Origin: Pipra filicauda
Lineage: Eukaryota > Chordata > Aves > Passeriformes > Pipridae
Length of the DNA: 64,000 nucleotides
Direction: 5' to 3'
NCBI RefSeq assembly: GCF_003945595.2
Contig: NW_024104553.1
Coordinates: 186,001 to 250,000, forward strand
Below, one piece after another: positions 40,001-49,411 of this stretch. Made by a program: the position numbers and the translations under genes. The notes below the pieces were generated by a model, which worked only from the letters and a program-made list of their open reading frames with translations, had not been told where the DNA came from and did not search any database. Every line of letters starts with the position of its first letter. The first letter of the stretch is position 1.

Positions 40001-42642
40001 TAGTTCTGAGGATTACTCACTCCAGTAGGTCTAGTTTTATGTTTTTAGTGCCTGTTGTGCTGAAGCAGCTCAGGCTACTTTTTAACAGAGAAAAATCTGT
40101 TTGTGATGCACATCACACATGTGCTGCTCTGAAGCTCCTGTGTGTAGTCTTCAAAGATCTCCAGTGTGTCATTCTCTGAAATGGAAAAACTTGGGGAATC
40201 AATCATAGTGGCAGTTCAACGATCTGCCTTATAATACCTTCACAGCTTGGCTTTGCTGGATGCCAGGCCTGCACTGGATGTGCCAGCTGCTCTGGTGTCC
40301 CTTGGAGATCTTCCATTCATAAGACTGAGCTAGGTTGATCTTACTTAGACTTGCAATCCTCTTGCCAGAAAGCAGGATAACTGCCTGTCATCCAGGTGCT
40401 GGAAGGGCTTTGCTGTCAGAGTTTTCAGAGTATGGTGGTCACTGGTGACATGTATTTGTGGAGTTGCTGTGGCAACCTGCATAGGTTCCCTCAAGCCCCT
40501 GCCCAGTCTCTGGTTTCCCAATAAGCTTTGTTATTCATCCTGCTTGGGAAGAGGGGGAGTGGGGGCTGGGCCTTGGGGCACTTTGCCTGCTGGACAAGCT
40601 AAGCAGCCTCTGGAAGGCTGAGGGCAGAGAGCACCATCTTCCCAGAGAGCATGCAGAGCTGCAGTACAGTGCCTGCCTTCCTTCCCTCCATCTGGACAGA
40701 TGAGCGAGAGCTGCTGCCTCTCTGCAACCTCCCTGTTGCCTTTGCTTGCTTATTCCTGCCATAGTTAAAGTAGTTGTAGTTTAAAAGTGGTTAAAGTTGT
40801 TGTGTCCTGGCCCTATTGCATTTAGGTCAGATTGATTTGAAAACTCTGTGCTGTTTTCATTTTAGGTGAAAAAATATTCATAACTTAAGCAAAAACATGG
40901 CTCTTAAAACAGTACTTGCTGCAAGCGAGCTCCTTCCTCTGAAGTTTGTTTGAGTGGAACGTAGTTCAAGCAGGGCCTTGAGCTAAGCCCTTTGAAGGCA
41001 GAATTTTTCAAACTTTCAAGGTAACTTAGGACCTGATGCTTCTTAGCTGAGGTCCTTGCTGAAACGTGTAGTCTGTGCAGAACTGTCCCCTCTTGGCTCT
41101 ACATGCTTGCAATTTTTCTTCTGAAGCTCCACGCCTTCTCATGAGGATGCCTACAAGGTCCTGGGTGGAAATCTCTTTGAGTGTGGCAATGTGAATCACC
41201 AGGGAGAAAATGAAACTTCCCATTTTATGTGTCTGTTTTTTAAAAGATAAACAGCTGATTAATTAAATAGTAGACAGGTGTAATATGGGGAAGTTAAGGG
41301 TTGGAGAGGGATAAAAGTATCTTTTTTTTTCTTTTAAATCAATTTTTAAACACTGCCTTATTATTATTCATCATGGGTTATTATATGCATATCTTGATTG
41401 AAATTTTCTTGTCTTCTCTTCAAGATCTGACCACCTATCCCAGCACAGTCTTGTTTTCATGTTTCTTGTGAGGTGCTCAGCACTACTTAGGGTTCAGGGC
41501 AAGCCAAACATGCAGTGTTTGTCAAAAGCTGTTCCTTTTTTTATTTTTCAATCCAACAGGTTCTGCAGAACTGATGTTTTGATTAAAGTATAAAGCATGT
41601 AGTTTTCTCTTATATATATCTGAAGTTTAGCAGCAATTGTGGAGAGAAGCCTAAGCCTAGTGAAATGCTACTTGGGAGTTCCAAGACAGCAGGAGTTGCT
41701 TATACTTTGGGCTTTATATGCTCTTGGGTCAGGATCGTAAGAGTTTAGAGTTAAAGGTTCTGGACTGTGGACAGCAGAAGTATCAGCTTCTTTTGGTGGC
41801 TTAGGGAAGCTGGAAGCATGAAGGTGTTTGGACTTAGCCTGTTTACTCCCCATCACGCTTCTCAGTGATGTTATGTCAAGAGCTGGAAGATGTAGAACTC
41901 GTTCCATGTCTTGGCTAGTCAGCAGGGTGTAATGCCTGCTGGGACACACAGGGTTATTTTCCCTATATACCCTATATATATTCCCTATATACCTAGCAGA
42001 TGAAGGTGATAGAGCCCAGTGTTGGTCACAGACATTGCAAAGTCTTTCTGCAGCTTCTGAGGGTTCAATAGCCTCAAATTAATAGTGGCATGTTGATCTT
42101 TTTCTAGCAGAAGGTTAATCTCAACATCCTTACTCTCAGCTACGTTTTTTGTGCCAGATCACCTCAAACCCTTGCATGGTTTAAGTGTGCTGGTAAATGG
42201 TACTTTCTTATAATACAGGTATTTTTCTGAGACTGGATGATTGCCAATGGACATGTCTGTCCGAGAATTTTGTGGCACGTGGTCACTGCAGTCATTATTC
42301 TCTTTATATTTCCAAGTCACATAGTTCACTTAAAGTAACTTTTGGCTTAGCTTTACATAGCCTTGAGCCTGAGATGTTCTGGGTATTGTGTATCTGTGAT
42401 AAAAATAAGAGAGAAGCAAATATGTAATCAGGACTGGGATTCTTGCAGAACTGGTAGTGATCTCAGAACCACAGAAGTGTCATGTTACTCAGTTCCTAGA
42501 TGGAGATGCCTTGAAATGCCTGTGTGAAATGCTCCAGGACATTATGAACATGGAGTCTGGATGCTGCACAGGCAGCAGTAGAGAAGAGATGTTTCCTGAA
42601 TGGCAGTACAAGTTCTGATCTTCAGGCTGGGCACAATTCTGT
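37100..42642. other. Intronic or intergenic, no feature recognised
   Basis: No exon, CR1 tail or LTR seen. A short ATG with good context at 38868 opens a 79-codon ORF, but nothing supports coding. A small tandem of CCCTATATA units lies near 41.96 kb. Confidence 0.5.
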
Positions 42643-42647
42643 ACATG

Positions 42648-43341
42648 TGTCCTAGTTAGGACAACTGAGACCAGTTCATCAGGGTATGGGTGTAACCCAA
42701 AACTGTGTATTCTATAGCCTTCCATGCCATTTCCCAGAAACTGTTATCAATGAACCATTTACACCCTCTGCCCATAGAGCCTGACTCCTCAGGCTATAAA
42801 CTAGGTGTTAAGAGGCCTGTGAGATAGGAGGATGCTCCTGTCCTCACACCCTTTGTGGAACTCCCCGCCCTGAGGGAAGCACTGAGCATTTCTGCCTGAA
42901 CTGCAGGATATATAATCTTGGAGTCTTGGAACATTTTGAACCACTCTGTGGGATCCAGAGAAGGACTGCGGCTCATCGCTCTCAAACAGACTTGGATCAC
43001 CACCCTATACTGGACTCCAATCACCACTTTTGACCAGACTGCAACAGCTCTTCCCCCAGCATCTCACTGCAATCACCACTTTTGACCAGACTGCAACAGC
43101 TCTCCCACCAGCAGGTTCTTCCCCTCTCCCTTTACTTTGGACTCAAGCGGGACCCAAGGAACACCACTTTGTTCATGCCCCAGGGTACTGGGTTATACAT
43201 TTGGGTTTTGTGGGTTAAGACCAATTGTTTGTTTGTATGATTGTACTTACTGTATTATTTTAGTAAATTGTTATTCTGACTTATAATCTCTCCTTTGAGT
43301 TGAGTTCATTTCCCCTGCTGGTTAACTCTTAAACCAGCACA
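42648..43341 (+). mobile_element. 5' LTR of the ERVL-like provirus
   Basis: Starts TGTCCTAGTTAGG and ends AAACCAGCACA. Candidate TATA boxes are TATAAA at 42795 and TATATAAT near 42909. A 35-base block (CAATCACCACTTTTGACC ...) is duplicated with a 52-base period at 43018 and 43070. The last third is T-rich, as expected for R-U5. Confidence 0.95.
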
Positions 43342-43345
43342 TTTT

Positions 43346-43364
43346 TGGCCGCCCAACGTGGGGC
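43346..43364 (+). other. Primer-binding site, tRNA-Lys type with one extra base
   Basis: Four bases after the LTR lies TGGCCGCCCAACGTGGGGC. Apart from one additional C it equals the tRNA-Lys(1,2)-type primer site TGGCGCCCAACGTGGGGC used by foamy viruses and some betaretroviruses. Confidence 0.8.
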
Positions 43365-43438
43365 AGAGAGAGAGAAGTCAGAATCACAATTTCACTTTAA
43401 GCATTTGTCTATTTGGATATAGAAACTCCCTGATCACC

Positions 43439-43810
43439 ATGTTGTTTGATGCATTCACATGGATGTTGTATTTGAGCCTGTTCATATTTCCACAGATGGG
43501 GCACTATTTGCCTGTTTTGATGCTCTCTTTAAGACCAGGGAAAGGGATCCAAATTGCTTTATTAGTATATTATGTTTATGTCATTCTAACATCAGAAGCA
43601 ATGAGTTTCATTGTAAATGTGTATTCAGTCCTGTTTGCCTGTCCTGGTTTGGGTTGCTACCTCTGGGGCCTCATTAAAAATCGTACCCAGCCCTTTGGGG
43701 GAACAGGGGGGATGGTTGTTTCCAACCTCTCACCTCCTTTTTCCCCTTCAGACCTGCTACAACAGTTTTTGAAAATATTGAGTTCCCTTTTGATGTTAAG
43801 GACAGCATAA
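43439..43810 (+). CDS. Hydrophobic pre-gag ORF of the provirus
   Basis: A 123-residue ORF between the primer-binding site and gag. It stays open upstream of its first ATG to at least 43358. It has two or three hydrophobic stretches (about residues 1-30, 38-52 and 56-78), one NRT glycosylation sequon near residue 81 and a Ser/Pro/Leu-rich end. Its TAA stop overlaps the gag ATG by one base (TAATG), and it is in a different frame from gag. I know no family match. It may be translated with reinitiation on gag, may be a relic of a Gag leader peptide, or may be chance; other copies of this element would tell. Confidence 0.45.
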   Translation: MLFDAFTWMLYLSLFIFPQMGHYLPVLMLSLRPGKGIQIALLVYYVYVILTSEAMSFIVNVYSVLFACPGLGCYLWGLIKNRTQPFGGTGGMVVSNLSPPFSPSDLLQQFLKILSSLLMLRTA

Positions 43811-45399
43811 TGTTATTGTTAGTGTTGCTCTGTCTGCTCTGTACTGTGTACACCATGTTTAGGGTCAGAACAGGGCCTTCTAGGGAGATTGTTTGGACAC
43901 CTGCCCTGGGAGCAGATAATGCTGAGTGGCACGGGAAGTGGGAGGACATCAGCCAGTATTTGGAGAAGTTTTCTCCTCCAATGATCTGGAAATTCACCCC
44001 TGAACAACTGCAGGATCCTGTTAGCATGATAAGACTGGTGAAGGAAAAATGCTCTGGCAGCTCCAGAGATGGCCAGCTCACAGCAACCTGCTGGGCCCTG
44101 GCCACTGCCTACCGGACACTACTTGACATGGTACAGCACTGTCAGGGGGAGGAGAGAAGGACCAAATCCGCAGGCACCACGTCCACCCAAACCACAGCTG
44201 AGTCAGAGGGAGAAAGAAATAAACCAACCGGCACCGTGTCCACACAAACCATCGAGGAGCCAGAAGAACAACCAAAACCAATAGCAGTCGCCCCTGTCCA
44301 GAAAAGGAAATCAAAGACTAAATCAGTCCGTATAGCAAATGATGACGAAGAGGCAGGACCTTCACATCCACTGGAGGAGACAGAGCCAGAAATAATCACT
44401 CGGTCCCTATCCCTGGGTGAGCTACGCGAGCTCCGGAGAGAGTTCACACGACAGGCGAACGAGTCCATTCTGACCTGGCTGCTCCGAATCTGGGATGCTG
44501 CAGCTAACGATACAATCCTAGATGGGAGTGAAGCCAGACAGCTGGGGTCCCTGTCTCGAGATGTAGTCATTGATCAGGGGATTGGAAGGAGGCAGGAAAC
44601 TCTCAGCCTCTGGCGGCGACTGTTGTGCAGTGTGAGGGAGAGATACCTTTGCAAGGAGGACCTCCACGTACAGCAAGGACAGTGGAACACGATGGAACAA
44701 GGTATCCGGTGCTTAAGGGAGTTAGCTGTACTGGAGATAATCTTTTCAGACGATGAAAGATTCCCTAAAAGTCCAGATGGCGTACAGTGCACCTCCCAGA
44801 TGTGGTTAAAGTTTGCACGACTCGGGCCAGAAATGTATTCCCGCTACTTAGCAACGCTGCAATGGAGGGAGGGAGAGGACAAGGTGGGAGCATTGGTTAG
44901 TAAACTCAGGATGTATGAAGACACTGTCACCGCCCCATTACGAGCCCACGTCTCATCTGTGGAAACCAAACTGGCTGAACACGTCCGAAGCCTGGAAGAG
45001 AAAATTGAAGAGGGACACCAGAAGCTAAGAGAGGAAATTAAGGAAGGGATCTTCCATATCTCACCAGGACAAACAAGAGTCTCTGCTATTAGGAGCCAGC
45101 GTCCCCCAGCTAAGGAGAGAAGGTACACTCCACGTGGCGATCTATGGTTTTACCTCCGTGAGCACGGAGAAGATATGAGGAAGTGGGATGGGAAACCCAC
45201 CCCTTCCTTAGCAGCCCGGGTACGTGAACTGAAAAGAGGAACAAGTACCACAAGGAACTCTTCAAGGGTAAACGTTGCTCCAGTCTCTCGTGGGCAAGAC
45301 TCCAGACGGTACAGGAATGATGATACGTCTGATCCTCTTGAAGGGACCTCCAGGTCATACCCACAAGAAGAGCACAATGAGTACCATGACCAGGACTAG
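43810..45399 (+). CDS. gag: gag of the ERVL-like provirus
   Basis: A 529-residue structural polyprotein, uninterrupted. Residues 1-16 are strongly hydrophobic (MLLLVLLCLLCTVYTM), which is unusual for Gag and resembles a signal anchor. Residues 115-195 are a polar, low-complexity linker with two related STQT segments (125-128, 144-147) and a basic patch QKRKSKTK. A capsid-like helical domain runs from about 200 to 355. A coiled-coil-like helix (VETKLAEHVRSLEEKIEEG) lies near 384-402. The C-terminus is basic (RSQRPPAKERRYTPRG, LKRGTSTTRNSSR). There is no CCHC zinc knuckle; nucleic-acid binding would rest on the basic segments, as in foamy virus Gag. The frame ends at TAG 45397-45399 and continues open into pol. 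Confidence 0.93.
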   Translation: MLLLVLLCLLCTVYTMFRVRTGPSREIVWTPALGADNAEWHGKWEDISQYLEKFSPPMIWKFTPEQLQDPVSMIRLVKEKCSGSSRDGQLTATCWALATAYRTLLDMVQHCQGEERRTKSAGTTSTQTTAESEGERNKPTGTVSTQTIEEPEEQPKPIAVAPVQKRKSKTKSVRIANDDEEAGPSHPLEETEPEIITRSLSLGELRELRREFTRQANESILTWLLRIWDAAANDTILDGSEARQLGSLSRDVVIDQGIGRRQETLSLWRRLLCSVRERYLCKEDLHVQQGQWNTMEQGIRCLRELAVLEIIFSDDERFPKSPDGVQCTSQMWLKFARLGPEMYSRYLATLQWREGEDKVGALVSKLRMYEDTVTAPLRAHVSSVETKLAEHVRSLEEKIEEGHQKLREEIKEGIFHISPGQTRVSAIRSQRPPAKERRYTPRGDLWFYLREHGEDMRKWDGKPTPSLAARVRELKRGTSTTRNSSRVNVAPVSRGQDSRRYRNDDTSDPLEGTSRSYPQEEHNEYHDQD

Positions 45400-45474
45400 G
45401 GGTGCCCTGCCTCTAGCCAGGTAGAGGAGAGGGACAATCGAGTCTATTGGACAGTGTGGATTCGGTGGCCTGGC
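45397..45474 (+). promoter_or_regulatory. Candidate gag-pol stop readthrough signal (TAG plus pseudoknot)
   Basis: TAG at 45397-45399 is the only stop between gag and pol, which share one frame. Ten bases later CCTCTA (45410-45415) pairs with TAGAGG (45422-45427). The 6-base loop GCCAGG (45416-45421) is fully complementary to CCTGGC at 45469-45474. Together these form an H-type pseudoknot with two directly abutting 6-bp stems and a connecting loop of about 41 bases. Spacing and layout resemble the readthrough pseudoknot of gammaretroviruses. Confidence 0.65.
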
Positions 45475-48400
45475 ACATCAGAGCCACAAAGGTATAAGGC
45501 CTTAGTGGACACCGGCGCACAATGCACTTTAATGCCATCAAGATACGTAGGGGCAGAATCCATCTCCATTTCTGGGGTGACAGGGGGATCCCAACAGCTG
45601 ACTGTACTGGAAGCTGAAGTGAGCCTGACTGGGAAGGAATGGCACAGACACCCCATCGTGACTGGCCCAGAGGCCCCGTGCATCCTTGGCATAGATTACC
45701 TGAGGAGTGGGTATTTCAAAGACCCAAAAGGACTTCGTTGGGCTTTTGGCATAGCTGCTGTGGAGACGGAGGAAATTAGACAGTTGAACACCTTGCCTGG
45801 TCTCTCAGAGGACCCCTCTGCTGTGGGACTGCTGAAGGTTGAAGAACAATTGGTACCGATAGCCACAGCAACAGTGCACCGTCGGCAATACCGCACCGAC
45901 CGAGACTCTGTGACCCCTATACATAAGATGATCCGTGAACTGGAGACCCAGGGGGTGGTCAGCAAGACTCGCTCACCCTTTAATAGCCCTATATGGCCAG
46001 TGCGTAAGTCCAGCGGAGAGTGGAGGCTGACGGTGGATTACCGTGGACTCAATGAAGTCACACCACCCCTGAGTGCTGCTGTGCCGGACATGCTGGAGCT
46101 CCAGTACGAGCTGGAGTCCAAGGAAGCCAAGTGGTATGCCACCATTGACATTGCCAATGCCTTTTTCTCCATTCCTTTGGCAGCTGAGTGCAGGCCACAA
46201 TTTGCTTTCACTTGGAGAGGTGTGCAGTACACCTGGAATCGACTGCCTCAGGGGTGGAAACACAGTCCCAGCATTTGCCATGGACTGATCCAGACTGCAC
46301 TGGAAAAGGGTGAGGCTCCAGAGCACCTACAGTACATTGACGACATCATTGTATGGGGAAACACGGCGGGCGAAGTCTTCGAGAAAGGAGAGAAGATAAT
46401 CCAGATTCTCCTAAGAGCCGGTTTTGCCATTAAACGGAGTAAGGTCAAGGGACCTGCTCAGGAAATTCAGTTCCTAGGAGTGAAGTGGCAAGATGGACGC
46501 CGCCTAATTCCCATGGAGGTGATTAACAAAATAGCAGCCATGTCCCCACCAACCAGCAAGAAGGAAACACAGGCTTTCCTAGGCGCTGTGGACTTTTGGA
46601 GGATGCATATCCCCGAGTATAGTCAGATTGTAAGCCCTCTCTACCTTGTGACACGGAAGAAAAATGATTTCCAGTGGGGCCCCGAACAACAACAAGCCTT
46701 TGAACAAATTAAACAGGAGATTGCCCATGCGGTAGCCCTTGGGCCAGTAAGGACAGGACAGGACGTGAAGAACGTGCTCTACACCGCAGCCGGGGAGAAT
46801 GGCCCTTCTTGGAGCCTCTGGCAGAAAGTGCCTGGGGAGACCCGAGGACGACCGCTGGGATTCTGGAGTCGGGGCTACAAAGGATCTGAAGCCAGCTATA
46901 CACCAACTGAGAAAGAGATCCTGGCTGCCTATGAAGGAGTTCGAGCTGCCTCAGAAGTAATCGGCACCGAAGCGCAGCTCCTCCTGGCACCCCGACTACC
47001 AGTGCTGGGCTGGATGTTCAAGGGAAGAGTTCCTTCCACACATCACGCCACCGATGCCACGTGGAGTAAGTGGATCGCTCTGATCACGCAGCGAACCCGG
47101 ATAGGGAACCCTAATCGCCCTGGGATTCTGGAAATTATCACCAATTGGCCCGAAGGTGAGAGTTTCGGACTATCCTCTGAAGAAGAGGAGGAGAAGGTGA
47201 CACGGGCTGAGGAGGCCCCACCATATGACAAGCTACCAGCAGATGAAAGGCGATATGTGCTCTTCACGGATGGCTCCTGCCGCATTGTAGGGACAAACCG
47301 AAAATGGAAGGCAGCTGTATGGAGTCCCACACGGCGGGTTGCAGAAGCGACTGAAGGACAAGGTGGGTCAAGTCAGTTTGCAGAGCTTAAAGCCGTTCAG
47401 TTGGCTTTGGATATAGCTGAACGAGAGAAGTGGCCAAGACTCTATCTCTACACTGACTCATGGATGGTGGCCAATGCTCTGTGGGGATGGCTGGAGCGAT
47501 GGAAAAAGGCCAACTGGCAGCGCCAAGGGAAACCCATCTGGGCGGCGGAGATGTGGCAGGACATCGCTGGCCGGGTAGAGAAGCTGAGTGTGAAGGTCCG
47601 TCACGTAGACGCTCATGTAGGCAAGAAACGGGCTAATGAGGAGCATCGTAACAACGAGCAGGCAGACCGAGCTGCCAGGATTAAAGTCTCTCAGGTAGAT
47701 CTGGATTGGCAGCACAAAGGAGAATTATTTCTGGCTCGATGGGCCCATGACGCCTCCGGTCACCAGGGGAGAGATGCAACATACAGATGGGCTCGTGACC
47801 GAGGGGTGGACTTAACCAAGGACATTGTCTCACAGGTCATCCATGACTGCGAGACGTGTGCTGCCATCAAGCAGGCCAAGCGGGTGAAGCCTCTATGGTA
47901 TGGTGGACGGTGGTCAAAGTACAGGTATGGGGAAGCCTGGCAAGTTGACTACATCACGCTCCCCAAAACCCGCCAAGGCAAGCACTACGTACTGACCATG
48001 GTAGAAGGGAGTACTGGATGGTTGGAGACATACCCCGTGCCTCATGCCACTGCCCGGAATACCATCCTGGGCCTTGAAAAACAAGTCCTGTGGCGACACG
48101 GCACCCCAGAGAGAATTGAGTCTGATAATGGGACCCATTTCAAGAATGGCCTCGTAGACACCTGGGCCAAAGAGCACGGCATTGAGTGGGTGTATCATAT
48201 CCCCTACCATGCACCAGCTGCTGGAAAAGTTGAGCGGTGCAACGGACTGCTGAAAACCACCCTGAAGGCACTGTGTGGGGAGACTCTCAAACACTGGGAG
48301 CTGCATTTAGCAAAGGCCACCTGGTTGGTCAACACCCGAGGCTCCATCAATCGAGCTGGCCCTGCCCAATCAGAACTTTTGCATACTGTAGATGGAGATA

Positions 48401-48594
48401 AAGTCCCCGTGGTACATATGAGAGGAATGTTAGGGAAGACTGTATGGATTAGTCCCACCTCAAGCAAAGGCAAACCCATCCGAGGGATTGTTTTTGCTCA
48501 AGGACCTGGTTCCACCTGGTGGGTAATGCAAAAAGATGGGGAGACACGTTGTGTACCACAAGGGGACCTAATTTTGAGTGAGAATGGTCTGTAA
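45400..48594 (+). CDS. pol: pro-pol of the ERVL-like provirus
   Basis: Open from the base after the gag stop; no ATG is needed if it is made by readthrough. Residues are counted here from codon 45454. Protease: LVDTGAQCTLMP (Asp 19). Reverse transcriptase: IDIANAFF (Asp 232), LPQGWKHSP, YIDD (294-297). RNase H: FTDGS (Asp 606), Glu 644, YTDS (Asp 668), Asp 738. Integrase: zinc site His 765, His 770, Cys 799, Cys 802, then the triad Asp 832 (WQVDYI), Asp 891 (ESDNGTHF) and Glu 927 (GKVERCNG) with 35 residues between the last two. All catalytic residues are present. No dUTPase follows the integrase. The frame ends at TAA 48592-48594, 119 bases before the 3' LTR. Confidence 0.96.
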   Translation, partial: GCPASSQVEERDNRVYWTVWIRWPGTSEPQRYKALVDTGAQCTLMPSRYVGAESISISGVTGGSQQLTVLEAEVSLTGKEWHRHPIVTGPEAPCILGIDYLRSGYFKDPKGLRWAFGIAAVETEEIRQLNTLPGLSEDPSAVGLLKVEEQLVPIATATVHRRQYRTDRDSVTPIHKMIRELETQGVVSKTRSPFNSPIWPVRKSSGEWRLTVDYRGLNEVTPPLSAAVPDMLELQYELESKEAKWYATIDIANAFFSIPLAAECRPQFAFTWRGVQYTWNRLPQGWKHSPSICHGLIQTALEKGEAPEHLQYIDDIIVWGNTAGEVFEKGEKIIQILLRAGFAIKRSKVKGPAQEIQFLGVKWQDGRRLIPMEVINKIAAMSPPTSKKETQAFLGAVDFWRMHIPEYSQIVSPLYLVTRKKNDFQWGPEQQQAFEQIKQEIAHAVALGPVRTGQDVKNVLYTAAGENGPSWSLWQKVPGETRGRPLGFWSRGYKGSEASYTPTEKEILAAYEGVRAASEVIGTEAQLLLAPRLPVLGWMFKGRVPSTHHATDATWSKWIALITQRTRIGNPNRPGILEIITNWPEGESFGLSSEEEEEKVTRAEEAPPYDKLPADERRYVLFTDGSCRIVGTNRKWKAAVWSPTRRVAEATEGQGGSSQFAELKAVQLALDIAEREKWPRLYLYTDSWMVANALWGWLERWKKANWQRQGKPIWAAEMWQDIAGRVEKLSVKVRHVDAHVGKKRANEEHRNNEQADRAARIKVSQVDLDWQHKGELFLARWAHDASGHQGRDATYRWARDRGVDLTKDIVSQVIHDCETCAAIKQAKRVKPLWYGGRWSKYRYGEAWQVDYITLPKTRQGKHYVLTMVEGSTGWLETYPVPHATARNTILGLEKQVLWRHGTPERIESDNGTHFKNGLVDTWAKEHGIEWVYHIPYHAPAAGKVERCNGLLKTTLKALCGETLKHWELHLAKATWLVNTRGSINRAGPAQSELLHTVDGDKVPVVHMRGMLGKTVWISPTSSKGKPIRGIVFAQGPGSTWWVMQKDGETRCVPQGDLILSENGL

Positions 48595-48599
48595 TGTTT

Positions 48600-48603
<4 letters not shown>

Positions 48604-48632
<29 letters not shown>
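48604..48632. repeat. (TA)n microsatellite in the provirus 3' leader
   Basis: About 13 TA units just after pol. Beyond it are two related TATAGTTTT(T)AAAGGG units, and then the purine-rich AATAAGGGGTGG before the LTR, the likely polypurine tract. Confidence 0.85.
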
Positions 48633-48638
<6 letters not shown>

Positions 48639-48713
48639 GTTTTAAAGGGATATAGTTTTTAAAGGGGGTTAATTTGGGCATGACATGGATGGCATAGAAT
48701 AAGGGGTGGATAA

Positions 48714-49406
48714 TGTCCTAGTTAGGACAACTGAGACCAGTTCATCAGGGTATGGGTATAACCCAAAACTGTGTATTCTATAGCCTTCCATGCCATTTCC
48801 CAGAAACTGTTATCAATGAACCATTTACACCATCTGCCCATAGAGCCTGACTCCTCCGGCTATAAACTAGGTGTTAAGAGGCCTGTGAGATAGGAGGATG
48901 CTCCTGTCCTCACACCCTTTGTGGAACTCCCCGCCCTGAGGGAAGTGCTGAGCATTTCTGCCTGAACTGCAGGATATATAATCTTGGAGTCTTGGAACAT
49001 TTTTAACCACTCTGTGGGATCCAGAGAAGGACTGCGGCTCATCGCTCTCAAACAGACGTGGACCACCACCCTATACTGGACTCCAATCACCACTTTGACC
49101 AGACTGCAACAGCTCTTCCCCCAGCATCTCACTGCAATCACCACTTTTGACTAGACTGCAACAGCTCTCCCACCAGCAGGTTCTTCCCCTCTCCCTTTAC
49201 TTTGGACTCAAGCGGGGCCCAAGGAACACCACGTTGTTCATGCCCCAGGGTACGGGGTTATACATTTGGGTTTTGTGGGTTAAGACCAATTGTTTGTTTG
49301 TATGATTGTACTTACTGTATTATTTTAGTAAATTGTTATTCTGACTTATAATCTCTCCTTTGAGTTGAGTTCATTTCCCCTGCTGGTTAACTCTTAAACC
49401 AGCACA
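48714..49406 (+). mobile_element. 3' LTR of the ERVL-like provirus
   Basis: Same ends as the 5' LTR and one base shorter (a T lost in CACTTTTGACC of the first internal repeat). It carries the same 52-base-period duplication. Confidence 0.95.
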
Positions 49407-49411
49407 ACATG

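Larger units (their letters stand above)
42643..49411 (+). mobile_element. ERVL-like provirus, near complete, without env
   Basis: Layout: LTR 42648-43341, primer-binding site, pre-gag ORF, gag, in-frame TAG, pro-pol, short 3' leader, LTR 48714-49406. It is flanked by a perfect 5-bp target duplication ACATG (42643-42647 and 49407-49411). The two LTRs differ by about a dozen substitutions and one 1-bp indel by eye (near 2%), so the insertion is fairly recent. gag and pol have no frameshift. There is no env and no dUTPase domain. The 5-bp duplication, pol type and lack of env place it with ERVL-like class III elements. It lies in sense orientation to the PACS gene. Structurally it is an endogenous element and not an infectious virus. 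Confidence 0.95.

Noticed and set aside
43674..45377. Several - strand ORFs across gag
   Set aside because: Antisense shadows of a strongly coding + strand frame.
48595..48713. env or dUTPase gene of the provirus
   Set aside because: Only 119 non-coding bases with a TA repeat lie between pol and the 3' LTR, and no such domain is seen within pol.
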